Shown: in pieces, positions 9,225 through 19,307 of the stretch
Layout: each line of letters starts with the position of its first letter
Numbering within the stretch: the stretch's first letter is position 1
Made by a program: the position numbers and the translations under genes
Source: JAVVTR01 sp036653535
Lineage (GTDB): Bacteria > Bacteroidota > Bacteroidia > Bacteroidales > P3
NCBI GenBank assembly: GCA_036653535.1
Contig: JAVVTR010000002.1
Location: 71,916-135,915, forward strand
Length of the DNA stretch: 64,000 nucleotides
Direction of reading: 5' to 3'
The notes under the pieces: generated by a model
The model's database searches: none
What the model saw: only the letters and a program-made list of their open reading frames with translations
Told to the model about the DNA's origin: nothing

Positions 9225-9869
9225 ATGTTGCTTTTAATATTAGGGCTAATAGTAGCCTATTTGATAGGAAGTTTTTCCTCTTCTGTATGGATAGGGAAAT
9301 GGTTTTATAAAACAGATGTAAGACAATATGGTAGTGGCAATGCTGGAACCACCAATACCATTCGGATTTTAGGATGGAAACCGGGAGTGGTAGTTCTTTT
9401 GTTAGATGTATTTAAAGGATGGTTACCAATTCAATTAGATTTTTTATTTCTTAGTCCGATCTATAGTTCGTATGAGGTATATTACGATGTTGCTTTATCG
9501 GTAGCTGTACTATTGGGACATGTTTTCCCAATATATACGGGTTTTAGAGGAGGAAAGGGAGTGGCAACCTTAGTTGGTATTATTCTTGCTTTATATCCAA
9601 TGGCCTTTTGTTGTGCTTTCTGTCTTTTTTTCTTGATATTCATTCTTACACGTTACGTCTCTCTCTCTTCGATTGTGTCCGCTATTTCTTTTCCCTTTAT
9701 ATCCATATTTATTTTTAATGAGCGTGAACCCATATTGGTACTTTTTTCTATTCTAATAGGGGTGTTTATTCCCATAACACATAGAAAAAACATTCAAAGA
9801 TTAATTAAAGGAGAAGAATCTAAATTAGATTTATTTGGGAAAAATAAGAAAGATCAAAATAAGTCGTGA
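9225..9869 (+). CDS. plsY: Acyl-phosphate:glycerol-3-phosphate acyltransferase
   Basis: Inner-membrane enzyme that transfers an acyl group from acyl phosphate to glycerol 3-phosphate, the first step of phospholipid synthesis with PlsX. 214 residues with about five to seven hydrophobic helices. The three PlsY signatures are readable: GSFSSSVWIGK, the glycine-rich GSGNAGTTN at about 36-44 and FRGGKGVAT at about 107-115. An upstream in-frame ATG at 9189 would add twelve polar residues, and it lies in the inverted-repeat region; ATG 9225 starts directly with the first membrane helix and is preferred. It converges with tsaD 38 bp downstream, with no clear terminator between them. Confidence 0.94.
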   Translation: MLLLILGLIVAYLIGSFSSSVWIGKWFYKTDVRQYGSGNAGTTNTIRILGWKPGVVVLLLDVFKGWLPIQLDFLFLSPIYSSYEVYYDVALSVAVLLGHVFPIYTGFRGGKGVATLVGIILALYPMAFCCAFCLFFLIFILTRYVSLSSIVSAISFPFISIFIFNEREPILVLFSILIGVFIPITHRKNIQRLIKGEESKLDLFGKNKKDQNKS

Positions 9870-9907
9870 AAAGATTAGAATGATTTAGATGAATTTTTAG
9901 TGGTCCT

Positions 9908-10930
9908 TTAGCATTTCCCGCTATCTCCTCTGGTGAAAGGAACTACACTTAGATCACAAAAAATACTTTTTTGATATTTAAAGTAAGCGGCCATGGCAAC
10001 CATAGCAGCGTTATCGGTAGTAAAAGAAAGGGGAGGAATAAATACCGTCCAGCCGTATTTATTTGCACCATCTTCTATGTTTTTTCTTAACAAGGAATTG
10101 GCCGAAACACCACCAGCAATAGCTATTTGTTTAATATTTGTTTGTTGGGAAGCTTTGATTAATTTTTCCATAAGCGTATCTATCACTGACTTTTGAATAC
10201 AAGCACATAGATCGTTGGTGTTTTCTTCTATAAAATGATCGTTTTTTTTCAGTTGATCTCTTACAAAATATAGAAAGGACGTTTTTAAACCGCTAAAGCT
10301 ATAGTTGAGTTCTGCAACATGGGGGTGAGCAAAGGTAAAAGCATGATCGTTGCCTTGTTTCGAAAAACGGTCAATAACAGGACCGCCGGGATAAGGAAGT
10401 CCCATAATTTTAGCAGCTTTATCTATGGTTTCTCCCGCTGCATCATCTATGGTGGTTCCTATCATCTCAAAATCACAAGGGCTCTTTACGCATAAAATTT
10501 GCGTATGCCCACCGGAAACCAGTAAGCATAAAAAGGGAAAAGAGGGAGGGTTGTGGTGCTCGGGGGTCTTAATAAAATGCGATAAAACATGAGCTTCCAA
10601 ATGATTCACTTCAATTAACGGTATTTTTAGAGACATGGCCATAGATTTGGCAAAAGAAACACCAACTAATAGAGAACCTAATAAACCCGGTCCTCGCGTA
10701 AAAGCAATAGAGTCTAAGTCCCTTCTTTGAATATTAGCCGTCTTAAGGGCTGCATCTACCACAGGGATAATATTCTGTAAGTGAGCTCTAGATGCTAATT
10801 CTGGCACGACTCCTCCGTACATCTCGTGAACTTTTTGACTGGCAATAAAATTAGAAAGTAGTAAATTACCATTCACAACGGCTGCGGAGGTGTCGTCACA
10901 AGAAGATTCTATGGCTAAAATATAGGGCAT
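9908..10930 (-). CDS. tsaD: tRNA N6-adenosine threonylcarbamoyltransferase
   Basis: Catalytic subunit of the t6A37 complex with TsaB and TsaE, transferring threonylcarbamoyl to A37 of ANN-decoding tRNAs. ATG 10930 (MPYILAIESSCDDTS) gives 340 residues, the normal length; an upstream in-frame start at 11005 would lie inside tamB. The ASKHA fold is evident: IESSCDDTSAA at the N-terminus, metal-binding NHLEAHVLSH, LVSGGHTQIL and the C-terminal AIAGGVSANSLLR. Its partner tsaB is in this window at 46.9 kb. It diverges from tamB with 35 bp between the starts, an arrangement found in other Bacteroidota. Confidence 0.96.
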   Translation of the reverse strand: MPYILAIESSCDDTSAAVVNGNLLLSNFIASQKVHEMYGGVVPELASRAHLQNIIPVVDAALKTANIQRRDLDSIAFTRGPGLLGSLLVGVSFAKSMAMSLKIPLIEVNHLEAHVLSHFIKTPEHHNPPSFPFLCLLVSGGHTQILCVKSPCDFEMIGTTIDDAAGETIDKAAKIMGLPYPGGPVIDRFSKQGNDHAFTFAHPHVAELNYSFSGLKTSFLYFVRDQLKKNDHFIEENTNDLCACIQKSVIDTLMEKLIKASQQTNIKQIAIAGGVSANSLLRKNIEDGANKYGWTVFIPPLSFTTDNAAMVAMAAYFKYQKSIFCDLSVVPFTRGDSGKC

Positions 10931-10944
10931 TGTATAAAAATCTG

Positions 10945-10952
10945 TATCTTTG
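10945..10952 (+). promoter_or_regulatory. -7 promoter element for tamB
   Basis: TATCTTTG matches TAnnTTTG. It ends 13 bp before the ATG at 10966, so the leader would be only a few bases long. No convincing -33 box at the usual spacing. It supports ATG 10966 over the in-frame TTG at 10930. Confidence 0.5.
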
Positions 10953-10965
10953 CAAGGTTGTGCAA

Positions 10966-13900
10966 ATGTACATAAAATTGAAAACCGTAGCAAAAAAAAT
11001 AGCAAAAATACTGAGTAAAATATTACTCGGATTTATTCTTTTTATAGTTTTGCTAACAGGGATCTGTCATACTTCTTATTTTCAGTCGTTTATTGCTAAA
11101 GTAGGGAGCGAAAAACTTTCCGAATTTTTGGGCTATAAAATTAGCATGGAAGGTTTAGAATTTAGTTTGCTTCAAAAAACAGCAAGCATCCACTATCTGC
11201 AGGTATTAGATAAAAGGCAACAACCGATTTTGACGATAGAATCTGCCTATGTAGAGTTGAAAGATTATAATTTTAAAAATCTAAGTTTTCAGAGAGTAAA
11301 TTTAGAAAAACCTAATTTAATTATTCAGGTTTATAAAGGGGATACCATGTCGGATTTTAAGCGCATATTAAAATCCTTTTCTAAAAAGAAAGATACTACC
11401 AAAACACAGGGCGCTTTTCAAATAAATAATGTTAAAATTTCTAACGGCTCTTTTTGTTATCAACAACAAAATATTCCTCGGAAACCAGCGTCACAGATTG
11501 ATTTTAAGCACATAGAAGTCCATGCATTAAATGTAGTGGTAAAAAAGTTATATATAAAAAATAAAAAAATTTTTGGACAAATTAAACGATTGGATCTCCG
11601 AGAAAAATCAGGTTTTGATATCCATCGTTTTTCTGTCGATGCAGCTATTTTCCCAGACACTATGTCCTTTCAAAAAATACGAATACGAACCCCCAATACA
11701 CGACTTAAACTAAATTTAATATTTGCGTATAAAAATTTTAAATCTTTTAAAAATTTTATAGAAAAAATACATATAAACGCAGATATATCCTCCTCTAATG
11801 TAGAGCTTTCCGATTTAGCCTATTTTGTTCCAGCTATGACGGGGATGAAGACATCCGTGCAAATTGCAGGAAAACTACAAGGACCTTTATCCGATATTAA
11901 GGCACAAAATTTATTTGTAGGAATTAGCAAAAAAACTCATTTTTTAGCGGATGTAAAGCTCAAAGGTCTTCCTAAGATAAAGGATGGCTATTTAGATTTA
12001 CAAATGGAAACTTTGGAGATAGCAGCCTCCGATCTGAGAAACTTTAAAATGCCCAATGGTAAATTATTAGAATTGCCATTGGTGTTACAAAAAATAGAGG
12101 AATTGCAAATTCAGGGTACTTTTAAGGGAAGTATGCAAAAGTTTCGTACCGATTTAAATATAGTATCTAATTTGGGAGATGTACAGGTTAATGTGGATGT
12201 TAAGGATACCATGCAAAGTCAAAAATATTTTTGGGGGTTTGTAAAAGCACAGAATTTGCAAGCAGGAGAATTACTTTCTGTAAGCCCATTATTAGGCAAG
12301 GTAAATCTCGATTTGCAATTTTCCGCTTTGGGAAGGAATTTTAAAGAGATGAATTACATTTTGGATGGAGGAATACACCAATTGCAATTTAAAGGGAAAG
12401 AACTTTCCGATATTCGAGTGGATTGTGAAACTCGCCTTAATTATTTCCATGGTCTAATAGATTGTGAAGATCCTAATTTGTCTTTTAATTTCGATGGATT
12501 ATTGGATTATGAACAATCGACACCTATTACTAAATATAAATTAAATCTACAACATGCCGATCTTTCTCGTTTGGGGCTTATAAAGGATACTAATTCTTTT
12601 GTGGTTAGTACAACGATATATTCCGATTACATAGGTAAAACGTTAGATAATTTATTAGGGAATTTTAATATTGAGAACATGGTTTTGAAAAGATATGGTT
12701 CCGTTTTTTCTTTGAACCAAATGAATATATCTACTAATAAAATAGATGAGGTTAATAAATTTACAGAAATAAAATCTGATTTTTTAAATTTGCAATTAGA
12801 GGGGCAATATTCTTTTATCGCTATGCCTCGTTTATTCCAATCCATATTAGCGGATCATCTTCCGAGGATGAAAGATTCTGTAGGAGGAAAAAACAAACAG
12901 AGTTTATCTTCCTTGAATGCGCAAAATTTCACCTTGAATTTAACGGTAGAGAGGATGAATCAACTTCTAAATATACTTTTTCCTAAACTGAGAGTGGCGG
13001 ATGAATTAAATTTAGATATGAAATATAATTCCGATAATAAAGAATATGATATGAATTTTTCTACCGACTATATTTGGTATAATAATATAGCTTATGTGGA
13101 TGGGAAAATTGAGATACAAGGGAATGCAAAGACTCTTTTATTGGAAACTACGGCCAAGGACTTATATCTTGGGGATACAATTGCTTTATCTGATTTTTCC
13201 GTGGATGCTACTTTTAGTGGAAAAGATACTGTTTCCTGGGGATTGCGTTGGTTCCGTCAAGATAGTGCATCTATAGGCTCTTCAGGAGACATTCAAGGAA
13301 TACTTGATTTTTCTTTTAAGGATGCTATATCCTTAAAGATCCATTCTGCCAACCTCCTTTTTTCTGGTCAAAAATGGAAAGCCTATCCTGAAGCTTCTGT
13401 TTTTATGAAGAAAGGCTTTTTTCAGATGCACGATTTTGGTATATTTTCCGAAAAAAAATCGGAATCTATTTTGATAGATGGAGAAATTTCCCACGATCCC
13501 AATTCTTTGGTTAAGTTACGATTTAACTCTTTTGATATGTCGTATTTGGATTTCTTAACGAAAAGTATTGGAATGGAAATAGACGCCTATATCGATGGAA
13601 ACATATGGGTGTATGATGTTTTCAATAACTTTAATTTTATATCCGATATAACACTAAATCGCTTACAGATAAATCAAAAGGAATACGGGAAAGCTATATT
13701 AACAACCTCTTTTAATAAGGTGCAGGCTGGAGTTTATGGCAAATTTGAAATTCAAGAAGACGAACTTGGTTTGCAGCCCCCCACTTTATCTATATCCGGT
13801 TTTTATTATCCACAAAAAGAACAATCTATTCTTTTTAATGGAAAACTAAATCAATTGCCGGTCGATTTTTTGAAAGGTTTCCTTTCGAGTTTTGCTTCTA

Positions 13901-15537
13901 ATTTAAGTGGTAATTTAACCGGAGATATTAGTATAGGAGGAAGCCTGAAACATCCTGTCTTTGGCGGAAACGTTCAAGGAGAAAAGTTGTCACTGACAAT
14001 AGCTCTTCTAAATACAAATTATATATTTGATCGCTGTAACATAGATTTGTCTTCTTCTGCTATTACTTTTAAAGACATGGTTTTTCATGATACTCAGTAT
14101 AAAACGAAGGCTTCTTTCAAAGGAGATATTTTGCACCAAAATTTTAAAAACATGCGTTTACGTACGCAGGTTGAATTTTCTAATTTTCTAATTTTAAATA
14201 CTAAGCCCTCAAAAGATATGCTTTATTCCGGAACGGTCTTTGCCACAGGATTTGTAGGAATAACAGGGCCAACCGATAATTTAACCATATTGCTTAAGGC
14301 ACGTACAAGTCCTAAATCCAATATAGAATTTAACTTAGCGAGTTCCTCTAGCGCTTCTCAAACTAATTTTATTGTTTTTGAAAAGTCTTCCGATACGGTG
14401 GTGGAGAATCCAATATTCTTGTTTAAACGGGCAAAGAAGCAAAAGTCGAGTGGAAAACTTACCTTGGATTTGAACTTGGATATAACGCCCGATTTGGGTG
14501 TGGCTTTGGATATAAAAAATTCTACTATTGCTGGTGATTTAAAATCTAAGGGAAGTGGAGATATGCGTCTGTTAGTATCTTCGGGAAAAACACAACTTTT
14601 CGGTACTTATACTATTAGTAGCGGTAATTTTGATTTTTCCATGATAGATGTTATTAACAAACAATTTAAAATTAAAGAAGGTGGTTTTATATCTTGGGCG
14701 GGTCCGTTGTTGGATGCAAGGGTCAATGTGGAGGCGGTGTATGGAACACGTGCCAGTTTATATCCGGTACTGGCTTCTTCGGGTTTGGTTCAGAATGGTG
14801 AAAGTTCACAATTAAAAGGTAAAGCCAACGTAGAAAGTATTATTCAGCTAAGTGGAAATTTACTTAATCCGGATATTAAATTTGGCATAGATTTGGTCAA
14901 TGTAGATGAGGATACTAAGGATTTGTTTTTTAGTGTAGTGAATAAAGAAAATGAGGAAGAAATGCTTAGACAGACTTTTTCATTATTGATGATGAACAGC
15001 TTTATTGCTACTGGAAATGATGGAGGTATAGGTCAGGGTTTAGCTAATACTGCATTAACTTCTTCATCGGAAATGTTGTTTAATCAGTTTAATAATTTTC
15101 TTTCTCAATTGACTACCGGTTTTGATATAGGTATTAATTATACTCCTGGCGACAATTTGAATAATTCGGAATTTCAGCTTATGATGTCGGGTCAATTATT
15201 TAACGATAGATTGATTATAGAGGGAAATTTGGGTGTAAGTGATGAAAAGGCAACGGCTAAAAATGCGTCTGCAGTGGTAGGGGATATTAATGTGGAATGG
15301 AAGTTCACCGACCAGTTTAGATTAAGGGCTTTTAATCACTCTAATGAGCAAGATTTAACTAAGCCTGAATCTTCTTACACCACGGGAGTTGGTGTCGTTT
15401 TTCGTCGTGATTTTGATACTATGAAAGAATTTCTATATGGAAATAAACCTAAGCGTACTAAGGAGGAAAAGAAGCAAGATAGGCAACAAAGGAGAGAAGA
15501 TAGACAAGAAAAAAGAGGTTTAAAAGGCAAGGCTTAA
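10966..15537 (+). CDS. tamB: TamB/DUF490 family translocation and assembly module protein
   Basis: Large envelope-spanning protein of the TamB/AsmA-like superfamily; members bridge inner and outer membranes and serve outer-membrane protein assembly or phospholipid transport. 1523 residues. An N-terminal membrane anchor (about residues 18-40, LLGFILFIVLLTG) is followed by a long beta-rich body with AsmA-like repeats, then the diagnostic C-terminal DUF490 region containing GDMRLLVSSGKTQLFGTY and a fold with LSGNLLNPDIKFGIDL. The last ~30 residues are highly basic and Gln/Arg rich, as in other Bacteroidota TamB. No tamA is adjacent. It converges with lepB across a 123-bp gap containing a tandem repeat. 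Confidence 0.9.
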   Translation: MYIKLKTVAKKIAKILSKILLGFILFIVLLTGICHTSYFQSFIAKVGSEKLSEFLGYKISMEGLEFSLLQKTASIHYLQVLDKRQQPILTIESAYVELKDYNFKNLSFQRVNLEKPNLIIQVYKGDTMSDFKRILKSFSKKKDTTKTQGAFQINNVKISNGSFCYQQQNIPRKPASQIDFKHIEVHALNVVVKKLYIKNKKIFGQIKRLDLREKSGFDIHRFSVDAAIFPDTMSFQKIRIRTPNTRLKLNLIFAYKNFKSFKNFIEKIHINADISSSNVELSDLAYFVPAMTGMKTSVQIAGKLQGPLSDIKAQNLFVGISKKTHFLADVKLKGLPKIKDGYLDLQMETLEIAASDLRNFKMPNGKLLELPLVLQKIEELQIQGTFKGSMQKFRTDLNIVSNLGDVQVNVDVKDTMQSQKYFWGFVKAQNLQAGELLSVSPLLGKVNLDLQFSALGRNFKEMNYILDGGIHQLQFKGKELSDIRVDCETRLNYFHGLIDCEDPNLSFNFDGLLDYEQSTPITKYKLNLQHADLSRLGLIKDTNSFVVSTTIYSDYIGKTLDNLLGNFNIENMVLKRYGSVFSLNQMNISTNKIDEVNKFTEIKSDFLNLQLEGQYSFIAMPRLFQSILADHLPRMKDSVGGKNKQSLSSLNAQNFTLNLTVERMNQLLNILFPKLRVADELNLDMKYNSDNKEYDMNFSTDYIWYNNIAYVDGKIEIQGNAKTLLLETTAKDLYLGDTIALSDFSVDATFSGKDTVSWGLRWFRQDSASIGSSGDIQGILDFSFKDAISLKIHSANLLFSGQKWKAYPEASVFMKKGFFQMHDFGIFSEKKSESILIDGEISHDPNSLVKLRFNSFDMSYLDFLTKSIGMEIDAYIDGNIWVYDVFNNFNFISDITLNRLQINQKEYGKAILTTSFNKVQAGVYGKFEIQEDELGLQPPTLSISGFYYPQKEQSILFNGKLNQLPVDFLKGFLSSFASNLSGNLTGDISIGGSLKHPVFGGNVQGEKLSLTIALLNTNYIFDRCNIDLSSSAITFKDMVFHDTQYKTKASFKGDILHQNFKNMRLRTQVEFSNFLILNTKPSKDMLYSGTVFATGFVGITGPTDNLTILLKARTSPKSNIEFNLASSSSASQTNFIVFEKSSDTVVENPIFLFKRAKKQKSSGKLTLDLNLDITPDLGVALDIKNSTIAGDLKSKGSGDMRLLVSSGKTQLFGTYTISSGNFDFSMIDVINKQFKIKEGGFISWAGPLLDARVNVEAVYGTRASLYPVLASSGLVQNGESSQLKGKANVESIIQLSGNLLNPDIKFGIDLVNVDEDTKDLFFSVVNKENEEEMLRQTFSLLMMNSFIATGNDGGIGQGLANTALTSSSEMLFNQFNNFLSQLTTGFDIGINYTPGDNLNNSEFQLMMSGQLFNDRLIIEGNLGVSDEKATAKNASAVVGDINVEWKFTDQFRLRAFNHSNEQDLTKPESSYTTGVGVVFRRDFDTMKEFLYGNKPKRTKEEKKQDRQQRREDRQEKRGLKGKA

Positions 15538-15596
15538 CTTTTTCTTTCCTATCTATTACAGCAGCTCTAAATTAAATTTGCTGCATTATATATATT

Positions 15597-15674
15597 TGAT
15601 GAAATGCTTTGATGAAATGCTTTAATGAAATGCTTTAATGAAATGCTTTAATGAAATGCTTTAATGAATAACTT
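15597..15674. repeat. 13-bp tandem repeat, six copies, overlapping the lepB 3' end
   Basis: Six 13-bp units run 15597-15609, 15610-15622, 15623-15635, 15636-15648, 15649-15661 and 15662-15674. The first two read TGATGAAATGCTT, the next three TAATGAAATGCTT, and the last, inside lepB, is diverged (TAATGAATAACTT). On the minus strand the array begins within the last codons and stop of lepB and continues downstream, so it looks like slippage expansion of the lepB end into the intergenic space. Confidence 0.9.
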
Positions 15675-17181
15675 TAAACATTTTATTCCAGCGTACTTTT
15701 TGTACGCCATGGGCATCCTTATTCCAAGAGAACCAAACGTAAAACGCTTTTCCGACTATATGATCTTCTGGAACAAATCCCCAATATCTTGAATCTGCAG
15801 AATTGTGTCTATTATCGCCCATCATCCAATAATAATTCATTTTACAAATGTAAAAATCGGTTTTTTGTCCGTTAATTAAAAACTGTCCGTTTTCCTTAGT
15901 AAGGTTATTATTTTCATAGGTAGTGATCAATCTATTATAAAAAGGAATAGTATAGTCTGTCAGCCATAAAGTATCCCCTTTTTTAGGAATATAAATAGGG
16001 CCGTAATTATCTACATTCCATGGATATAGCTTAGGCTCAAATGGAAATAAACGAGAGTCTCCCTTTTGTATTGCTTCTATAAGTGGTTCTACCTTTTCTA
16101 CCCCTGGTAGAGCTTGTACTTTTTCAAGCATTGCATGGGTGAGGGGAACTTGCCCGTATTCTGGATTAAATAAATTCTTAAGGTCATCGTTGGAAACGCC
16201 TAAATGATTCCATTCCCGATGCGAAATAATTAGTGGATTGGGAAGAATACGATAATTAAATTGAAGTAATTTCGGATCTATGGCTCGTTTTCCATTAATA
16301 TAAACCATGCGGTTTCTTATTAATAGAGTATCGCCACTAATCCCTATACAGCGTTTTACAAAATTTTCCCTTTTATCTACCGGGCGGTAAACTATACGCC
16401 CAAAAGTAGCACGATCGTTCCATACTCTATCTCTTCCAGCTTCTTTAACTAAGGTATAATAACTGATGTTGCTTTGAAATACCGTGGAAACGGTATCTCC
16501 ATCAGGAAAATTAAAGACGACCACATCATTTCTCTGTATTTTACAAAATCCAGGGAAACGATAATATGGTAAATTTATACCAGTAAAAAAGGATGGAGCT
16601 TCTTTAGTAAAAGGCAAGGTATGGTGTACGAAAGGAAACGTCAATGGGGTATTGGGTAAGCGGGCACCATAATGTATCTTGCTAACAAAAAGAAAATCAC
16701 CCACATTTAATGATTTTTCCATGGAAGAGGAGGGAATGACATAGCCTTTAAAATAAAAAGCGTGGATAATTAAGGCTGCTGTAAGCGCAAAAAACAGAGT
16801 ATCTATCCATTCTCTTTTAGAGGATTTCTTATAGGGAGGTAGTAATCTTGGATTAGTAAAAGGTTCTTTATATTTATAGCTTAAAATTGGAAAGAAGATA
16901 AAGGGAACAAGAAGGGCCGCAAAACATTCCCATAGTCGATAACGTTTAAAACCATAAGAAGTTTCTACACAGAGTAGCCAAAAAATAAATACATTAATAA
17001 AAGGAATAAATAAGAAAGGAAAATATAAATACCATTTTCTTCCCAAAATTTTAATCCAAAGCCATTCGCCGTAAAAGGGAATAAAAATCAAAAGAGGATT
17101 TCTATTGGAAGTTTTGAAAATACTCCATAAACTTATTCCCAATAAAATCTTGTAGATTATTAAGCCAATGACCCATCCCAT
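15661..17181 (-). CDS. lepB: Signal peptidase I, long Bacteroidota form
   Basis: Inner-membrane serine protease that removes signal peptides. 506 residues. The first ~105 form several hydrophobic helices of a DUF5684-like domain often fused to LepB in Bacteroidota. Another membrane helix at about 130-147 precedes the catalytic Ser153 in PSSSMEKSL. The general base is Lys276 in ENFVKRCIGISGD. The C-terminal box YWMMGDNRHNSADSRYWGF is intact. A large insert lies between about 290 and 440. It starts 4 bp after the clpP stop, so it belongs to a tig-clpP-lepB transcript; in many Bacteroidales clpX would be expected after clpP. The stop codon sits in a tandem repeat. Confidence 0.95.
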   Translation of the reverse strand: MGWVIGLIIYKILLGISLWSIFKTSNRNPLLIFIPFYGEWLWIKILGRKWYLYFPFLFIPFINVFIFWLLCVETSYGFKRYRLWECFAALLVPFIFFPILSYKYKEPFTNPRLLPPYKKSSKREWIDTLFFALTAALIIHAFYFKGYVIPSSSMEKSLNVGDFLFVSKIHYGARLPNTPLTFPFVHHTLPFTKEAPSFFTGINLPYYRFPGFCKIQRNDVVVFNFPDGDTVSTVFQSNISYYTLVKEAGRDRVWNDRATFGRIVYRPVDKRENFVKRCIGISGDTLLIRNRMVYINGKRAIDPKLLQFNYRILPNPLIISHREWNHLGVSNDDLKNLFNPEYGQVPLTHAMLEKVQALPGVEKVEPLIEAIQKGDSRLFPFEPKLYPWNVDNYGPIYIPKKGDTLWLTDYTIPFYNRLITTYENNNLTKENGQFLINGQKTDFYICKMNYYWMMGDNRHNSADSRYWGFVPEDHIVGKAFYVWFSWNKDAHGVQKVRWNKMFKVIH

Positions 17182-17185
17182 AGTT

Positions 17186-17857
17186 TTATTTTTTTGATTT
17201 TTCCAATACTTCGTCTATCATTCCATAATCCAAAGCTTCTTGAGAGGTCATCCAATAATCTCTATCTGCATCCTTATAGATTTTATCATACTCTTGCCCA
17301 CTATGCAAAGCAATAACTTCGTATAATTCCTTTTTTACTCTTAGAATTTCTCTTGCCGTAATTTCTATATCGGAAGCTTGTCCTTCTGCCCCACCCAGTG
17401 GTTGATGAATAAGAATACGAGAGTGTTTTAAGGCCGTTCTTTTTCCTTTGGTTCCAGCACAAAGTAAAATAGATCCCATAGAAGCTGCCATGCCAGTACA
17501 TATAGTAGCTACATCTGCAGAAACATATTGCATGGTATCGTAAATTCCTAATCCTGCGTAGACGGATCCCCCGGGAGTATTTAAATAAATTTGAATATCT
17601 TTTTTAGAATCTACGGATTCCAAAAACAATAGCTGGGCTTGAATAATGTTTGCTACTTCGTCATCAATAGGGACTCCTAAGAAAATAATTCTATCCATCA
17701 TTAATCGTGAAAAAACGTCCATTTGGGCAACATTTAATTGGCGTTCTTCTATAATGGTGGGAGAAATATAACCTCTGCTGTAAGAAGCAAAATGGTCTAA
17801 AGTGAGGCTACTGATACCACGATGTTTAATCGCATATTTTTTAAATTCGTTTTCCAT
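17186..17857 (-). CDS. clpP: ATP-dependent Clp protease proteolytic subunit
   Basis: Forms the tetradecameric peptidase chamber used by ClpX or ClpA/C unfoldases. ATG 17857 (MENEFKKYAIKH) gives 223 residues; a TTG two codons upstream is less likely. The catalytic triad is visible: Ser126 in GMAASMGS, His151 in LIHQPLGG and Asp200 in ADRDYWMTS. The chamber-forming NTPGGSVYAGLGIYDTM segment is normal. It follows tig by 45 bp and precedes lepB by 4 bp. No clpX is found in the window, so the unfoldase must be encoded elsewhere. Confidence 0.97.
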   Translation of the reverse strand: MENEFKKYAIKHRGISSLTLDHFASYSRGYISPTIIEERQLNVAQMDVFSRLMMDRIIFLGVPIDDEVANIIQAQLLFLESVDSKKDIQIYLNTPGGSVYAGLGIYDTMQYVSADVATICTGMAASMGSILLCAGTKGKRTALKHSRILIHQPLGGAEGQASDIEITAREILRVKKELYEVIALHSGQEYDKIYKDADRDYWMTSQEALDYGMIDEVLEKSKK

Positions 17858-17902
17858 TTTCAATATATGTGCTAATAAATTCTCAAAAGGTTTTGAGTGT
17901 AA

Positions 17903-19279
17903 TTATTTTTTCTCACTATCTGCTTTAAGCAAAGCAATAAAATCATCCATGGTGATTTCTTTAATGTTAAGGTTCACTTTGCTCTTTAATACTTCCGAAA
18001 TTTTTTGTTCAAAAAGCATATCGTAGATTTTTTTTACTTCCTCTTGATTTTGCATCATAGAATCTACTACCATATCCATTCTTTTGTTGGTTTCTTCGTC
18101 TTCGGCATTATTAGAAAAATATTGAGAAAGAATATTTTCTTTATAGAATGCTTTTACATCTTCCGCCTTAGCTTCTATATTATATTCCTTTATTAATTTA
18201 TCCTCTATTAGTTGCCATTTCAAAGATTTTACGTATTGAGGGTACTCTTGTTCTACTATTTCGGGGGTTAAGGTTTTTTTCTCATCCCCATAAACAATCC
18301 AACGTTTTAAAAACTCGTCTGGTAATTGAATATTCGTTTGTACTAAAATTTCTTCAATAATATCTGTAACGGTTTTCTTTTCTGTATCTTTCGCATAATA
18401 TTTTGCAGACTCTTTACGTATTTCTTCGCGAAATTCTTCTACGTCTTTGATATTTGCTTTTGGATATACTTTTTTAAATAATTCTTCATTTAGTTCAGCC
18501 GGATCTACATGGGTAATAGAATCTATGCGAAAACGAAATTCGGCGGTGATATGCTTGGCTTCCTCTTCCGAAATATGAAACATGGTGGCAATATCGGCCG
18601 AACTTTTAAAGGCTTTTGTTAAGGCGAAATCTATGGTATCTCCAATGGGTTTGCTAATAAATTTCTTTTGTATAGTCTTTAAGGAAATCAGATCAACAGA
18701 AATAGATGTTTTGGTTTGTAAACCGCCATCTTTAATTTCTCCATTTTCGTTAAGTTCAAATATTTCTCCACCAAGAACATCTGTTTCTCCTACCTTGTCC
18801 GGACTACTCACATTACCAAAACGGCGACAAATACTTTCTGCATATTTGTCTATCATCTCGTCCGTTATTTGAATGTGATAATCTATTGCTTTTATTTTTT
18901 CTAATTCAATTTTAAATTCTGGTGCTAATCCTATTTCGAACCAAAATACAAAATCATTAGGCGTATCAAAATTGATTTTACTTTCTCTTTCTTTAGAAGG
19001 TGCAGGAATAGGTTGGCCTAAAACGGCAAGTTTTTGTTCTTCTATGTATTTAGAAAGATTTTCAGAAACCAATTTATTTATTTCTTCTATTAAAATCGTT
19101 TTCCCATACATTTTTTGAATTAGAGAAGGAGGTACCTGCCCTTGGCGAAATCCCTTAATTTGTGCCTTGTGTTGGTAATTTTTTAGTTCTTTTTTTACTT
19201 TGTCTCCATAATCGGCCGGAACTAATTCTAATTTTAGATATGCTCCGAGTTCCCCCACGTTTTCTCTACTAATATTCAT
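17903..19279 (-). CDS. tig: Trigger factor
   Basis: Ribosome-associated chaperone and peptidyl-prolyl isomerase acting on nascent chains. ATG 19279 (MNISRENVGELGAYL) gives 458 residues; the in-frame upstream extension to 19318 overlaps the promoter -7 element and is rejected. The N-terminal ribosome-binding domain holds the variant signature KIKGFRQGQVPPS-like (read here as QIKGFRQGQVPPS), followed by a weakly conserved FKBP-like section and a long helical C-terminal arm, typical of divergent Bacteroidota trigger factors. First gene of tig-clpP-lepB. Confidence 0.92.
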   Translation of the reverse strand: MNISRENVGELGAYLKLELVPADYGDKVKKELKNYQHKAQIKGFRQGQVPPSLIQKMYGKTILIEEINKLVSENLSKYIEEQKLAVLGQPIPAPSKERESKINFDTPNDFVFWFEIGLAPEFKIELEKIKAIDYHIQITDEMIDKYAESICRRFGNVSSPDKVGETDVLGGEIFELNENGEIKDGGLQTKTSISVDLISLKTIQKKFISKPIGDTIDFALTKAFKSSADIATMFHISEEEAKHITAEFRFRIDSITHVDPAELNEELFKKVYPKANIKDVEEFREEIRKESAKYYAKDTEKKTVTDIIEEILVQTNIQLPDEFLKRWIVYGDEKKTLTPEIVEQEYPQYVKSLKWQLIEDKLIKEYNIEAKAEDVKAFYKENILSQYFSNNAEDEETNKRMDMVVDSMMQNQEEVKKIYDMLFEQKISEVLKSKVNLNIKEITMDDFIALLKADSEKK

Positions 19280-19307
19280 ATAAATAATGGTTTTAAAAAT
19301 TAGGGAG

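Noticed and set aside
4445..15537. The exported protein and TamB both come out at exactly 1523 residues
   Set aside because: The sequences are not similar in motifs or domain order. Equal length depends on my start choices and is coincidence.
15597..15674. Possible CRISPR array
   Set aside because: Units are 13 bp and directly adjacent with no unique spacers.
17186..17857. Loss of clpX after clpP as evidence of a missing Clp system
   Set aside because: Gene order differs among Bacteroidota and clpX may simply be elsewhere in the genome.
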